Part shown: positions 1-8,176 of the stretch, piece by piece
How positions within the stretch are numbered: the stretch's first letter is position 1
Layout of the letters: each line of letters opens with the position of its first letter
Assembly: GCA_000372225.1 (NCBI GenBank)
Contig: AQTY01000012.1
Span: 1 to 23,291, forward strand
Direction of reading: 5' to 3'
Source of the DNA: Candidatus Nitromaritima sp. SCGC AAA288-L16
Lineage (GTDB): Bacteria > Nitrospinota > Nitrospinia > Nitrospinales > VA-1
Length of the DNA: 23,291 nucleotides
The notes under the pieces: model-generated
What the model was told of the DNA's origin: nothing
Seen by the model: only the letters and a program-made list of their open reading frames with translations
The model's database searches: none
Position numbers and translations under genes: made by a program

Positions 1-542
1 CCAGTGTTGGCTTAGATTTGGATATTCAGGCAAAACCTCATCTTAGAATAGCTCGCCCTGCTAAACCTCAAGATAATATTGGATTTCATCAAGACACTGA
101 CTATGGGGCCTCAGCATATGAACTATCCTGCTCAATCTCCTTAACCACTCTTAATAACCTTTCCGCTATACAACTTATACCTGGTTCCCATTCTCTCACT
201 GATATAAAAGTTACTGCGGTCAATAACAAAGAATCTGAAAAAGGTTCTATCAAACACCAATTAGGTGTACCTTATCTTTTTAAAATTCTTGCTGATGAGA
301 GCCTCAAATCAAAGCTCATCCCAATCCCCATGAATATTGGAGAGGTTTTATGTTTCAGCCTAGCTGTTGTGCATGGTCAGGAAGTCAATAGAAGTCCTGA
401 CACAAGGTGGTCTTTTGATGCGAGAATAAAAAATAGCTTCATAAAAAGTGGGTCGAAGAACGGTTATTATATTAATTTTGACAATAGTCCAGCTACAAAG
501 GCTGGAATAATGCATTATAAAGAAAATCCACAAGCCAAATAA
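1..542 (+). CDS. Phytanoyl-CoA dioxygenase (PhyH)-like Fe(II)/2OG oxygenase, 5'-truncated
   Basis: This is the C-terminal part of a non-heme iron, 2-oxoglutarate-dependent oxygenase. The reading frame is open from base 3 through the left edge, so the gene starts outside the window; the TTG at 18 is not a convincing start. The proximal iron facial pair is HQD at 87-95 (His and Asp). A cupin-strand segment ending in QLIPGSH follows, typical of PhyH proteins just after the HxD. The distal metal His is in VVHGQ (codon 372-374), followed by NRSPDTRWSFD, where an Arg normally binds 2-oxoglutarate. The ending FDARI is also PhyH-like. The family hydroxylates small molecules, lipids or sugars; the substrate here is unknown. 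It converges on the leftward radical SAM cassette and stops at TAA 540-542. The family call is fairly sure; the function is not. Confidence 0.8.
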   Translation, partial: SVGLDLDIQAKPHLRIARPAKPQDNIGFHQDTDYGASAYELSCSISLTTLNNLSAIQLIPGSHSLTDIKVTAVNNKESEKGSIKHQLGVPYLFKILADESLKSKLIPIPMNIGEVLCFSLAVVHGQEVNRSPDTRWSFDARIKNSFIKSGSKNGYYINFDNSPATKAGIMHYKENPQAK

Positions 543-691
543 CTGATGCATTCTTACTCAGGTTAACCTTTAAGGTCCTGACGTCAAAATTCAGCGAAAA
601 ATACCTTTAGACATTGATAATCCTTCTGGCTTAGGTAGGATCAGGTGAGGTTTTTAGAAGTCGGTTTGATACTCTTTTTGAATGGTTGTGC
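543..691. other. Convergent spacer between the PhyH-like gene and the SDR
   Basis: About 150 bases between two converging stop codons. It holds a perfect 10-bp palindrome, AGGTTAACCT, at 560-569. I see no convincing rho-independent terminator and no open frame that looks coding. Confidence 0.4.
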
Positions 692-1576
692 TTAGCTAGA
701 TTTCTTCCGAACTTCCTCTAAAAAATCGTTTAAAATTTCATCAATAGTCTGAAACTTTAATCCAGTCGCTGCAATGAATCGATCAATTTTCATTGAAGAG
801 TTTGTGGCTCTTTTCTCAGCAAAATTAAAATAACTAATGAGAACCTCTTTAATTTGATAGTCAATGACACCCAATCTTTTCGCGATGCGCTCGGCTAATT
901 CTTTCCTGCTGACTACTTCGGGATTCGCGATATTGTATAAACCTGTGATTTTTTTTTGCGCAACTGTTGTAATTACTGAAACCATGTCATTTAATGAGAC
1001 GACTTGAAATTTTTGATTTTTGATTAATTTTAAAACTTTTCCATGAACCAGGTTTTGGTATAAATCAAATAATAAATCAGAGTTTTTTTCATCAAAACCT
1101 ACAACTTTCGAAAAACGAAGAATACAATACTCTTTAAAGTTATCTTCAATAAATTGTTCAACTTCTTTTCTATGTTCTCCATAGGTATGAATCGGTAGTC
1201 CCTTTGATGTTTCAACGTAATCTCCTTTGAGCCCAGGATAAACACCATCGCTAGATGCATAGATCGGGAATACCCCCCTATGCTTTAACTCTTGAAGTAA
1301 TTTTTGAACCCCACTAACATTTATTTTCTGAGATAATTCTGGATTGGTTTTACAAAAATCAATTTTGGAGATCGCTGAAAAAATTACAGCGTAGTTGATA
1401 CCTAAAAGCGGAAGAGTTTTGGGATCTGATCTGGTAAGGTCAAAGTGTATGCCTGTTGGGAAAGGTCTATTTGCATAAGTTCCTTTGACAGAATACTTTT
1501 TTGACAATACTTTGAACAAATGAAGACCCATATAACCAGACGCACCAATTATCATGAATGAGGGTTTTTGGCTCAT
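692..1576 (-). CDS. RmlD-like extended SDR (NAD(P)-dependent sugar-nucleotide reductase/epimerase family)
   Basis: A 294-residue Rossmann-fold protein, normal length for RmlD (dTDP-4-dehydrorhamnose reductase)-type proteins. The N-terminal dinucleotide-binding motif is GASGYMG at residues 11-17. ASSDGVYPG at about 107-115 matches the conserved Ser-containing strand (SSDxVF in RmlD). The catalytic Tyr falls at Y132 in TYGEHRKEVE. The usual Lys four residues on is Arg136, with a Lys only at 137, so the YxxxK motif is broken. The C-terminal half has the usual NIANPEVVSRKELAERIAKRLG pattern of the substrate domain. It is the last gene of the leftward cassette, 63 bases after the SPASM radical SAM gene. 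It may reduce or epimerise a sugar or another carbonyl intermediate. Substrate and activity are inferred only. Confidence 0.8.
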   Translation of the reverse strand: MSQKPSFMIIGASGYMGLHLFKVLSKKYSVKGTYANRPFPTGIHFDLTRSDPKTLPLLGINYAVIFSAISKIDFCKTNPELSQKINVSGVQKLLQELKHRGVFPIYASSDGVYPGLKGDYVETSKGLPIHTYGEHRKEVEQFIEDNFKEYCILRFSKVVGFDEKNSDLLFDLYQNLVHGKVLKLIKNQKFQVVSLNDMVSVITTVAQKKITGLYNIANPEVVSRKELAERIAKRLGVIDYQIKEVLISYFNFAEKRATNSSMKIDRFIAATGLKFQTIDEILNDFLEEVRKKSS

Positions 1577-1639
1577 TATTTAAAATTCATCAAAAGAGGT
1601 ATTGAACTTTACACTAAAGGAGGGGACGCAACTTATGAA

Positions 1640-2611
1640 TCAAGACCAGACCTTTCTATCTTCTTCCCAAATTTTACAACCTCGACATAGGGAAATTGAA
1701 TTTCGCTGAGAATTTGCATGCAAATTTCGAACTCTCATCATTGGCTCATCATTCCATATTTTTTTTATGGTATTTTTTGAGAAATCTCCAATCTTAACCT
1801 TATTATTGTAATCGATCGAACACATTGGGACGGTACCATCTGTATGAATAATACAAGAAGAAAAAGGAGCTATGCAGGGTTTATCTTTAAAGTTTTCTAT
1901 TGACTCTTCAGTCTCTTGATTTAACTGATTACCCCAACTATGGGCTGGCTTAGCATAAACTTGATCATGAGGACCAACACGTTTTTTCCAAAACTCCATC
2001 CAATTCTCTACTTCATGTTGATTGTTTTCCATGATTATCATTCGTAGTCTAATAGTTAAAGACGACTTTTTTTCATCGCGGATTTTTATCATATTTAGCG
2101 TGTTATTCACCACTGTCTCATAGTCTAATCTCACACGAATTGTTTCAAAAGTTTTCTTAGTAACCCCATCTATTGACAACATTATGTCATCCAAACCAGC
2201 ATCAATATACTGATGGGCACGATTTTCATCAAGTAGCTGAACATTAGATGCCATAGTCACGGATTTAATTCCAGCATCTTTCAATAACTTGATTTTCTTA
2301 TGCAAATTTTTATCTAAAGTTGGTTCGCCATCCCGATTAAGACATACTGTGTCTATCCAGTCAGTATATAGTGAAATTTCATCTACAAACTTTGAAAACA
2401 ATTTTTCATCCATGATCGGATTTCTTGACTGTTCCCAATCGTCTATCGTGCACATTACGCAACGCGCGTTACAGGCATTTACTGTTTCAATTTCAAAGTA
2501 TTTTGGGAAATAATACGACTCTTTAATATCCGCTAAATCTAAACGACTAGCAAGCTCTTCGAGGTATGAGGCTTCACGATTTCTATGCTCTTCAATTAAC
2601 TCCAAGTCCAT
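1640..2611 (-). CDS. Radical SAM / SPASM domain protein
   Basis: A 323-residue radical SAM enzyme. The 4Fe-4S cluster motif CxxxCxxC is C47-C51-C54 in NACNARCVMC. A glycine-rich strand follows (RDGEPTL, about 93-99), the usual GGEP-like SAM-binding site in variant form, then the SIDG motif at 146-149. A C-terminal SPASM-type auxiliary cluster region is marked by C246, C253, C264, C309 and C312, with the typical I..IW..EPM between. SPASM proteins act in peptide modification, enzyme maturation and some small-molecule dehydrogenations. No precursor peptide is visible nearby, so a small-molecule or glycan role is equally open. It sits 82 bases downstream of a B12-type radical SAM gene and 63 bases upstream of the SDR, all leftward, so co-transcription is likely. 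No clear Shine-Dalgarno precedes the ATG. Confidence 0.88.
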   Translation of the reverse strand: MDLELIEEHRNREASYLEELASRLDLADIKESYYFPKYFEIETVNACNARCVMCTIDDWEQSRNPIMDEKLFSKFVDEISLYTDWIDTVCLNRDGEPTLDKNLHKKIKLLKDAGIKSVTMASNVQLLDENRAHQYIDAGLDDIMLSIDGVTKKTFETIRVRLDYETVVNNTLNMIKIRDEKKSSLTIRLRMIIMENNQHEVENWMEFWKKRVGPHDQVYAKPAHSWGNQLNQETEESIENFKDKPCIAPFSSCIIHTDGTVPMCSIDYNNKVKIGDFSKNTIKKIWNDEPMMRVRNLHANSQRNSISLCRGCKIWEEDRKVWS

Positions 2612-2658
2612 AATCTTTATAAATCACACAATGTTTAAATTAAGATTCCCAGTGGAGT

Positions 2659-2690
2659 CATTTTGAATAATCTTCATTTTGAATAACCCA
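2659..2690. repeat. Short tandem duplication (16-bp period, under 2 copies)
   Basis: CATTTTGAATAA occurs at 2659-2670 and again at 2675-2686, a direct duplication with a 16-base period in the spacer between the SPASM and B12 radical SAM genes. It looks like simple slippage. I see no regulatory meaning. Confidence 0.55.
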
Positions 2691-2693
2691 AGA

Positions 2694-4292
2694 TTACCAA
2701 CCACTCGAAAAATCTTTATTTCTAACCTTAGAAACTGGCTGGTTTAGGTTTGCTTCCTTTGCTGGAGTTCCTGCTAAACTAAGGGCTGGTTCCTGCTTTG
2801 AGTCCGCAGTGTCAACTGTTGCCACTTCGACCCCGGTTTGCTGACGGGTTTCTTTTCTCCAAGTCTCGAGTTCCTCTAAAGTAATACCAAGCATACGAGA
2901 TGTTTTTATCTTATCTGCCTCTGTTTTAAAATTGATTCGGTCCCACTCGTAAGACCTGAGAGTTTGAAGTTCGTTTGGAGTAAAATGCTCAGTTGTAATC
3001 AGTCCTTTTCCATATCCGTAGAATTGGGTTGGCTCAAAATCATCCGGTAAATACCCCCCTGCCATCGCTGTATCGGCTAATTCAGTACCGGGAAGTGGGG
3101 TAGCAATGGAAAATAAACAATAATCGAGCAAACCGTCATTTCTCAATTGATCAGCAAAGTTAAAAGTTTCACGAATATCGTCCCAAGTATCGCCAGGAAA
3201 ACCTATGATGAAGTTCGAGCAAATTTCTTCAAACCCTCTTTCTCTCATGGCCTCCATCATTTTTACACCTTTTTTAATACTGTAACCCCGTTTCATACGT
3301 CTGAGGGTGTTTTGGGAACCAGATTCTAATGAGAAAGTCAATTGATAGCAACCGCTTGCCTTCATCCAATCAAGAATTTCTTCATTAAAATGTCTTATAT
3401 CGAGGTTGTTTGATTTCCATACCAAATCAGATCCATTGTCTCTTCTTTCCGCCATCCCTTTCATAAATCCTATAGCACGATCCGAAGGCAACAATAAACT
3501 ATCGTCAACCATAATTAGCTCGCGCATTCCATATGTTTCTCTTAGATAATCAATTTCACCCAAAATATTTTGCGGAGAACGAGTTCTAACATTTTTTCTA
3601 TCATTTATTGGATTCAGATCTTTACCCGCAGCGCAATAAGTACACCTGTACGGGCACCCTCGAGAGGTCATTGTCATCCCAACTGGAAACTGTTTGAATT
3701 GAAAATTCTGGGTGTACTTTGCTCCCCAATTCATTAACATTTTCATATCATAATCGCTATAATCAGGATAAGGCATTGAATCTAAATCATTAATGCCAAC
3801 ACTGGTTTGAGGATTGTTTACGACACCTCCATTTTCACGATACAAAAGTCCATCAATTTTATTAAACTCCCCACCTCCATTGATAGCCTTAATTAAGTTC
3901 GGTAATCTTTCTTCACCTTCCCCCACTACTAGAAAGTCAATATTTTCATTTTTAAAGGCATCCTCCGGTGAGAGCGAAGGGTATACACCACCAAAAACAG
4001 TTGGAATGCTATCGCTGATATTTTTTATAATTTCAAAGCAAGCATGGGCACTTCGCCTATATTCCACGCTCATACAACTGACTCCAACCATATTAGGAGC
4101 CAGATCAGAAAGTTGATCCGCCAGTTCTTCTTGAGATAAGTCACTCCCATTTGCGTCGATAACATTCACACTAATATTTTCCCGCCTAAGGACAGCTGTT
4201 AATATCGCCTCCACATAGGGGATATGATTCCAATATCTTTTTCCAAACCAGCATGTATTAGGAATAATCCAAGTAAAATCTGTTGATTTCAT
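2694..4292 (-). CDS. B12-binding-domain radical SAM protein (class B-like)
   Basis: A 532-residue protein with the layout of cobalamin-binding radical SAM enzymes. The N-terminal Rossmann-like B12 domain spans about residues 20-150, with VVGEGEERLP at 122-131 and VFGGVYPSLSPE at 99-110, both typical. The radical SAM core starts at TSRGCPYRCTYC, with cluster ligands C213, C217 and C220. The lower-axial DxHxxG motif is not intact: the matching place reads DANG with D46 and N48. The core continues with MVDDSLLL and SLESGSQNTLRRMKRG, family hallmarks. The last 50 or so residues, rich in Ala, Thr, Gln and Pro, look disordered. Members methylate unactivated carbons or do other radical chemistry on lipids, natural products or glycans. 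It lies between the oxygenase pair and the SPASM gene, in the same direction. The substrate is unknown. Confidence 0.9.
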   Translation of the reverse strand: MKSTDFTWIIPNTCWFGKRYWNHIPYVEAILTAVLRRENISVNVIDANGSDLSQEELADQLSDLAPNMVGVSCMSVEYRRSAHACFEIIKNISDSIPTVFGGVYPSLSPEDAFKNENIDFLVVGEGEERLPNLIKAINGGGEFNKIDGLLYRENGGVVNNPQTSVGINDLDSMPYPDYSDYDMKMLMNWGAKYTQNFQFKQFPVGMTMTSRGCPYRCTYCAAGKDLNPINDRKNVRTRSPQNILGEIDYLRETYGMRELIMVDDSLLLPSDRAIGFMKGMAERRDNGSDLVWKSNNLDIRHFNEEILDWMKASGCYQLTFSLESGSQNTLRRMKRGYSIKKGVKMMEAMRERGFEEICSNFIIGFPGDTWDDIRETFNFADQLRNDGLLDYCLFSIATPLPGTELADTAMAGGYLPDDFEPTQFYGYGKGLITTEHFTPNELQTLRSYEWDRINFKTEADKIKTSRMLGITLEELETWRKETRQQTGVEVATVDTADSKQEPALSLAGTPAKEANLNQPVSKVRNKDFSSGW

Positions 4293-4323
4293 TTATCCGA
4301 TACCTGTGACATTTAATCTAAAT

Positions 4324-4791
4324 TTAACGTGAATCACTTTTACACAAAATTTTCCTTGATAATTTAATTAACTTTGAACCCAAATCCACCCTTTGCAGAG
4401 CTCTATTTATCCCTGTTCGAGGTAGAAAAAATGGAATTTCGTCGACGCTTCTTAAGGTCTGCTTAGGAGTATTTGTTTTTTTACCAAGTTTATTCTTGTT
4501 GATTTCTATATATTGGTCATCTTTTTTGGCTAAAAGCAGGCTTGCTCCTCTTTTGTAAGCTAATTCTAAAGCATGAGAAAGTATAAAATTCGTTTTAAGA
4601 TTATCGCATTCATTTAATGAAAATGAAGTATAAATTTGAGCAATTCTATTTTTTAAATTTTTTCGTGGGGAATGGATGGTTTTAAGCGTTTCTTCTAGTT
4701 CAAGGGGAAGGGTTTTTTTGATAATATGCACATTTGCTTTCAGGGTAAAAGTAGTTTTCGGGCACCTGATATAATATAAAAACAACTTCAT
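4324..4791 (-). CDS. Hypothetical protein, probably the frameshifted C-terminal part of the upstream 2OG oxygenase
   Basis: A 155-codon open frame, Lys- and Leu-rich, that I do not recognise. Its first 92 bases overlap the end of the oxygenase gene in another frame. The only purine-rich site (GGAGG) lies 18 bases before its ATG, too far for a normal ribosome-binding site, and is itself oxygenase coding sequence. A run of seven T on the + strand (4713-4719, so A7 in the mRNA) sits just before the oxygenase stop. With one A fewer, the oxygenase frame would run from residue 425 into residue 27 of this frame, giving one protein of about 554 residues. I therefore favour a single gene broken by an indel, or a slippage-dependent one. 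An independent small gene remains possible. It ends 31 bases before the B12 radical SAM gene. Confidence 0.5.
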   Translation of the reverse strand: MKLFLYYIRCPKTTFTLKANVHIIKKTLPLELEETLKTIHSPRKNLKNRIAQIYTSFSLNECDNLKTNFILSHALELAYKRGASLLLAKKDDQYIEINKNKLGKKTNTPKQTLRSVDEIPFFLPRTGINRALQRVDLGSKLIKLSRKILCKSDSR

Positions 4792-5989
4792 CTAGATTTT
4801 TTAAAACTTCCTCCATGCTGATAAGTTGAAAAGCTTTTGGCGGTTCCTTAAATTGAACGAGTAAGTCGTAATTATTGTTACCCAGCAATGAATTTTCTGA
4901 GAGCAGAAGAGCGGAGTTATTAGTTTGTGATATTTTTTTATACGAGAATTCCGTTATTTGAGAGAAAAAGTCTAATGTTCTCGATAACTCTCCTATAGGA
5001 ATAACTTTATCTAATAATTTTTTATTTCCTGTTGTGCTTTCATTCTTAAATTGTCTTAAGCCAAAATTTACAATCCTAAATTGTTTATACGTTTTTTTTG
5101 GATCGCAAGGATCCTTGCTGAATAAGGTAAACTTTATTGAACTAATATCATTGATGCCACATTGCAATTTTGACCGCCGAGTCGAATTCTTTGCAAGAAC
5201 GCTCTTCTCAATACCTAAAATATTTCTCCAGTGTTTTCTTGTTTTTTGTAGAGTGGTAGAGTTCTGTTTAGTTGGCGTGAATTCATTAAGAAGAGGTATG
5301 TAGGCATCCTTCAAATCCATTCCTTGTTTGATACCAGATATTGAGAAAGTTGCGAAAGCAACTAGGCGTTTATTGATTTTTTCAAGTGTTGGCGCCCGAT
5401 GAACAATTGGTCTACATCGATTAAAAGGGAACAAAAAATACCGGGCACCACTATTAAGAATGGCCAAGTGAAATGGTTTTATGAAAGATTCTTTCCAGTG
5501 TTCGCGAAGGATAGGATTACCAAGATTATCCCAACTATATTTTTCGCCTGGTTCTAGATGAAAGAATTTAGTGGAACTATTTGGATCTAAGCTATCTGTT
5601 AAATTAATTGCTAACGTGAAATAAGCCTCATGGTCTTGATGCCATCTTGCGCTTCCTACTTGAGGTTGCGTTCCATCTGAGCGACCGATGCGTAATGTTT
5701 CCAAAGTCAGGTGAACATGATCTTTTTCTGGTATATTCTCTTGTAACAGGTGTCGAAAAAAATCGAAAATTTTCTCTAAGTATTCAGCAACTGGCTCTTG
5801 TTCTTCAAGAACCTCAAGCTTTTGACCGTCACGAATAATCCAATTTAGATTTGAGGTAAAGGTTTGGTGAATTTTTCGACAGTCTGTACTTGAAAATAAA
5901 TGTCTTAAATTGAGTTGGGCAAAACCTTGCCCATCTTCTAAATCAAAACATTTTCTTAACTCCCAAGCTGCTGACATTCCGCTTACCAT
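4700..5989 (-). CDS. Fe(II)/2-oxoglutarate-dependent oxygenase with long C-terminal extension
   Basis: A 429-residue protein. Residues 1-220 look like a double-stranded beta-helix oxygenase. The metal pair is H117 and D119 in ARWHQDHEAYF, the distal His is H197 in PIVHRAP, and R199 or R208 could bind the 2-oxoglutarate carboxylate. LNSGARYFLFPFN lies where these folds have a hydrophobic strand before the distal His. Residues 220-429 match nothing I know and may form a second domain. The frame stops shortly after an A7 run, and the 155-codon frame downstream may be its true C-terminus. The start is ATG 5987-5989, with only a weak GAAG before it; Met5 is an alternative. It is probably co-transcribed with the B12 radical SAM gene downstream. 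The oxygenase fold call is fairly good; the substrate is unknown. Confidence 0.72.
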   Translation of the reverse strand: MVSGMSAAWELRKCFDLEDGQGFAQLNLRHLFSSTDCRKIHQTFTSNLNWIIRDGQKLEVLEEQEPVAEYLEKIFDFFRHLLQENIPEKDHVHLTLETLRIGRSDGTQPQVGSARWHQDHEAYFTLAINLTDSLDPNSSTKFFHLEPGEKYSWDNLGNPILREHWKESFIKPFHLAILNSGARYFLFPFNRCRPIVHRAPTLEKINKRLVAFATFSISGIKQGMDLKDAYIPLLNEFTPTKQNSTTLQKTRKHWRNILGIEKSVLAKNSTRRSKLQCGINDISSIKFTLFSKDPCDPKKTYKQFRIVNFGLRQFKNESTTGNKKLLDKVIPIGELSRTLDFFSQITEFSYKKISQTNNSALLLSENSLLGNNNYDLLVQFKEPPKAFQLISMEEVLKNLDEVVFILYQVPENYFYPESKCAYYQKNPSP

Positions 5990-6331
5990 GTCTTCATTTT
6001 TTTAAATCCGTCCATCGCAAGTACCTGTCAAGACTTTGGCATTCGTTGGCATTATTTCACCAGTACAGCAAATTATATGCCACCACACACACTAATTAGA
6101 TAATCGGCTTCTTATGTGACAAGCTTTAGGGAAGAATATGGTTGCATTGATTTGAGTGATACGGTAAGAGAATTGGTGCTTCAGCTTGATGGAGGCCAAT
6201 TTGAGAAACGGCGCAGTTGATCGATTTCGAACTTCATACTACATCTATGAATAAAGGTTACTATGAGGGGAAAGCTACTTTTTTTATGCGAATTGGAAGC
6301 TACGTCAAAACATCAATAGTCGAGGTTGTTA
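5990..6331. other. 342-base spacer with a possible decayed coding remnant on the + strand
   Basis: This gap interrupts the leftward cassette. On the + strand a frame from GTG 6116 to TGA 6218-6220 (35 codons, containing SDTVRELVLQLDGG) reads like protein. A second frame open from 6205 to 6360 (containing GYYEGKATFFMRIGSY) continues it after a one-base shift and runs antisense into the end of the next radical SAM gene. Together they look like the broken tail of a lost gene. I cannot assign a family. No tRNA, clear promoter or terminator is seen. Confidence 0.3.
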
Positions 6332-8176
6332 TTAATGTTCTTCAATGTATTGTGAGAAATTGAACTCCATTAGTTTTAAACTGCTATATACATCCTCTTT
6401 AGATCGTGGAAAGTTTTTTATCACTGAATCCAAAGAGAATAGATGCAATCGCTTTTTCCAATAGCCACTCGCGACCATGTTTTCTTGGGCTTTTTGTCTC
6501 AGAATCTCACTAGTATCAAGGTCATCGGTTAACACGTATGCAAGAGCCAAAAAAAGCGGCATGTAAGCATTCTTGGGATAAGCAACATGTACTCTTTCCA
6601 CCCAATTGATAAATTTTTCTGGAATTCCCTCAGGCGCTAAATTTTTATTACAAATATAATTAGATAATAGATTGAAAGTAAACCAAATCTCCTTTAGTTG
6701 GTTTTTATCAGGAATAATTTTTGGATCTAGATCAAAAATATCTAAACCGTCTTTGGTTGAGCTATTTTCATCAAGTTGCCCTGTGGTTAAAGAGTCGCGT
6801 GTGGGAATACGATTAACAATATTTCGTCCTTCTGCCTTCATTTGAGATTCAAAATATTCTCCTGAATCGGCAAATGCTGATGCTCCGCGTATAATTTGAC
6901 AAACTGCGAAGGCTGCCCAATCTGTTTTATAGTCAAGAGAAAATTGCAAACTCTCAAGCATTTGCCCAAAATTTTCGCCTGAATGGCCGACAATATAATT
7001 TCCTTTGACGAACATTTCTGGATACCTCTGTAGCTTCTCAGTGAAATCTATAAAGCTCTTGAGATTGCCAGGTTTTTGCATTTTCTTTAGCATCTCTGGA
7101 TTACCAGATTCAAAACCTACTGAGAAACCGATACATCCGGAATCTCTCAATAAACCCATCAACTCTTCATCTACAGAAGCAGCTATAATTCCATTACTTG
7201 CTGAAAATTTTATATTCCAATTATTTGCAATAATTGTTCTTAAAAAAGCCTTAAATTCCTTCTTGAAAAACGTGGGGTCATCGTCTAGCAGTTCAAACTG
7301 TTCCACGCCTTCACCAATAAGAAACTTCATTTCCTTAATTAAATCACCAACGGCTCTAGCCCGTAACCCTTTCCCCATAAAGTCACGTACTGAGCAAAAA
7401 TTACAGGCTGCTCGGCATCCACGTGTAAATTGTATTGTTCCAAAAGGAGATGGGTTATTTCCTATATCTCTAGAATATGGATTAAGAGATCCATATTTAC
7501 AATATTCATTAATATCAATCAGCTTATAAGTATCAATTAGATCACCTTCTAACTTAACTTCCTCCAAATTTCCCGTTGTTGTATAGTTTTTCGATTTTGA
7601 TCTAAAATGAATATCTGGCTGTGCAACTAGGTCACCTTCTCCAATTAGAGCACCGAGTAGATAATTAAGCTTGTTCTCACCTTCACCCTCAATTACAAAA
7701 TGACAAAGATCATCAGCAATTAACTTCTCCCATTCATAAGTAGCAATCACCCCTCCAGCTAATGTAATGCTGGATTCTCTTGCGCGGGTTATCCGAATAG
7801 CTTGAAGTAGGGGCCCAATTCCAACGTCGAAAAGGCAAGAAAAACAGACCAAAGTGGGGGCGAGTTCGTCTAGTGAAGCCTCGAAAATCTGAGGCCAATC
7901 CACCGGGTCAAATGAATTATCGGTGTGAAACGCCTTGAGAATTTCTAAGTTAAGATCTAATACTTTGAGCTGAAAGTTATAATGCTTAATGGATTCACAA
8001 AGATACTGAATTCCGGTAGGAGGGAAGACATAGTAACCCTTAGTTAGTGCGATCTGCCTGTCAAAAGAAGTTACATCAAACTGAGGCAACTGAACAAAAA
8101 GAATCTTTCCATCAAATGGAATATTAGATGTTATTTCTTGACAATATTCATTAAAAACAGAGTTCTTTGAATGCAT
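6332..8176 (-). CDS. B12-binding-domain radical SAM protein with long C-terminal region
   Basis: A 614-residue protein, first gene of the leftward cassette. The N-terminal cobalamin-type domain spans about residues 23-180: KILFVQLPQF, FPPTGIQYLCESI, TLAGGVIATYEW and FVIEGEGENKL are typical. The axial-ligand motif reads DLN (D74, N76) where DxH is usual. The radical SAM ligands are C254, C258 and C261 in TRGCRAACNFCS, followed by LLDDDPTFF and GFSVGFESGNPEMLKKMQKPG, as in the family. The last 200 residues are helical and resemble the variable C-terminal domains of this class, with a stretch around AYPKNAYMPLFLALAYVLTD that might be TPR-like. The ATG at 8174-8176 follows AGAAGA, a usable ribosome-binding site. 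It shares the cassette with a second B12-type enzyme, which suggests two radical steps in one pathway. The substrate is unknown. Confidence 0.9.
   Translation of the reverse strand: MHSKNSVFNEYCQEITSNIPFDGKILFVQLPQFDVTSFDRQIALTKGYYVFPPTGIQYLCESIKHYNFQLKVLDLNLEILKAFHTDNSFDPVDWPQIFEASLDELAPTLVCFSCLFDVGIGPLLQAIRITRARESSITLAGGVIATYEWEKLIADDLCHFVIEGEGENKLNYLLGALIGEGDLVAQPDIHFRSKSKNYTTTGNLEEVKLEGDLIDTYKLIDINEYCKYGSLNPYSRDIGNNPSPFGTIQFTRGCRAACNFCSVRDFMGKGLRARAVGDLIKEMKFLIGEGVEQFELLDDDPTFFKKEFKAFLRTIIANNWNIKFSASNGIIAASVDEELMGLLRDSGCIGFSVGFESGNPEMLKKMQKPGNLKSFIDFTEKLQRYPEMFVKGNYIVGHSGENFGQMLESLQFSLDYKTDWAAFAVCQIIRGASAFADSGEYFESQMKAEGRNIVNRIPTRDSLTTGQLDENSSTKDGLDIFDLDPKIIPDKNQLKEIWFTFNLLSNYICNKNLAPEGIPEKFINWVERVHVAYPKNAYMPLFLALAYVLTDDLDTSEILRQKAQENMVASGYWKKRLHLFSLDSVIKNFPRSKEDVYSSLKLMEFNFSQYIEEH

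Noticed and set aside
4711..4720. Programmed -1 frameshift at the A-AAA-AAC heptamer in the 2OG oxygenase
   Set aside because: The -1 frame reaches a stop after five codons, so it would not join the downstream 129 codons. Only a +1 shift or a missing A would.
7005..7529. 174-codon open frame on the + strand opposite the large radical SAM gene
   Set aside because: It is antisense to a clearly conserved radical SAM core (C254, C258, C261) and has no recognisable domain. It is a shadow frame.
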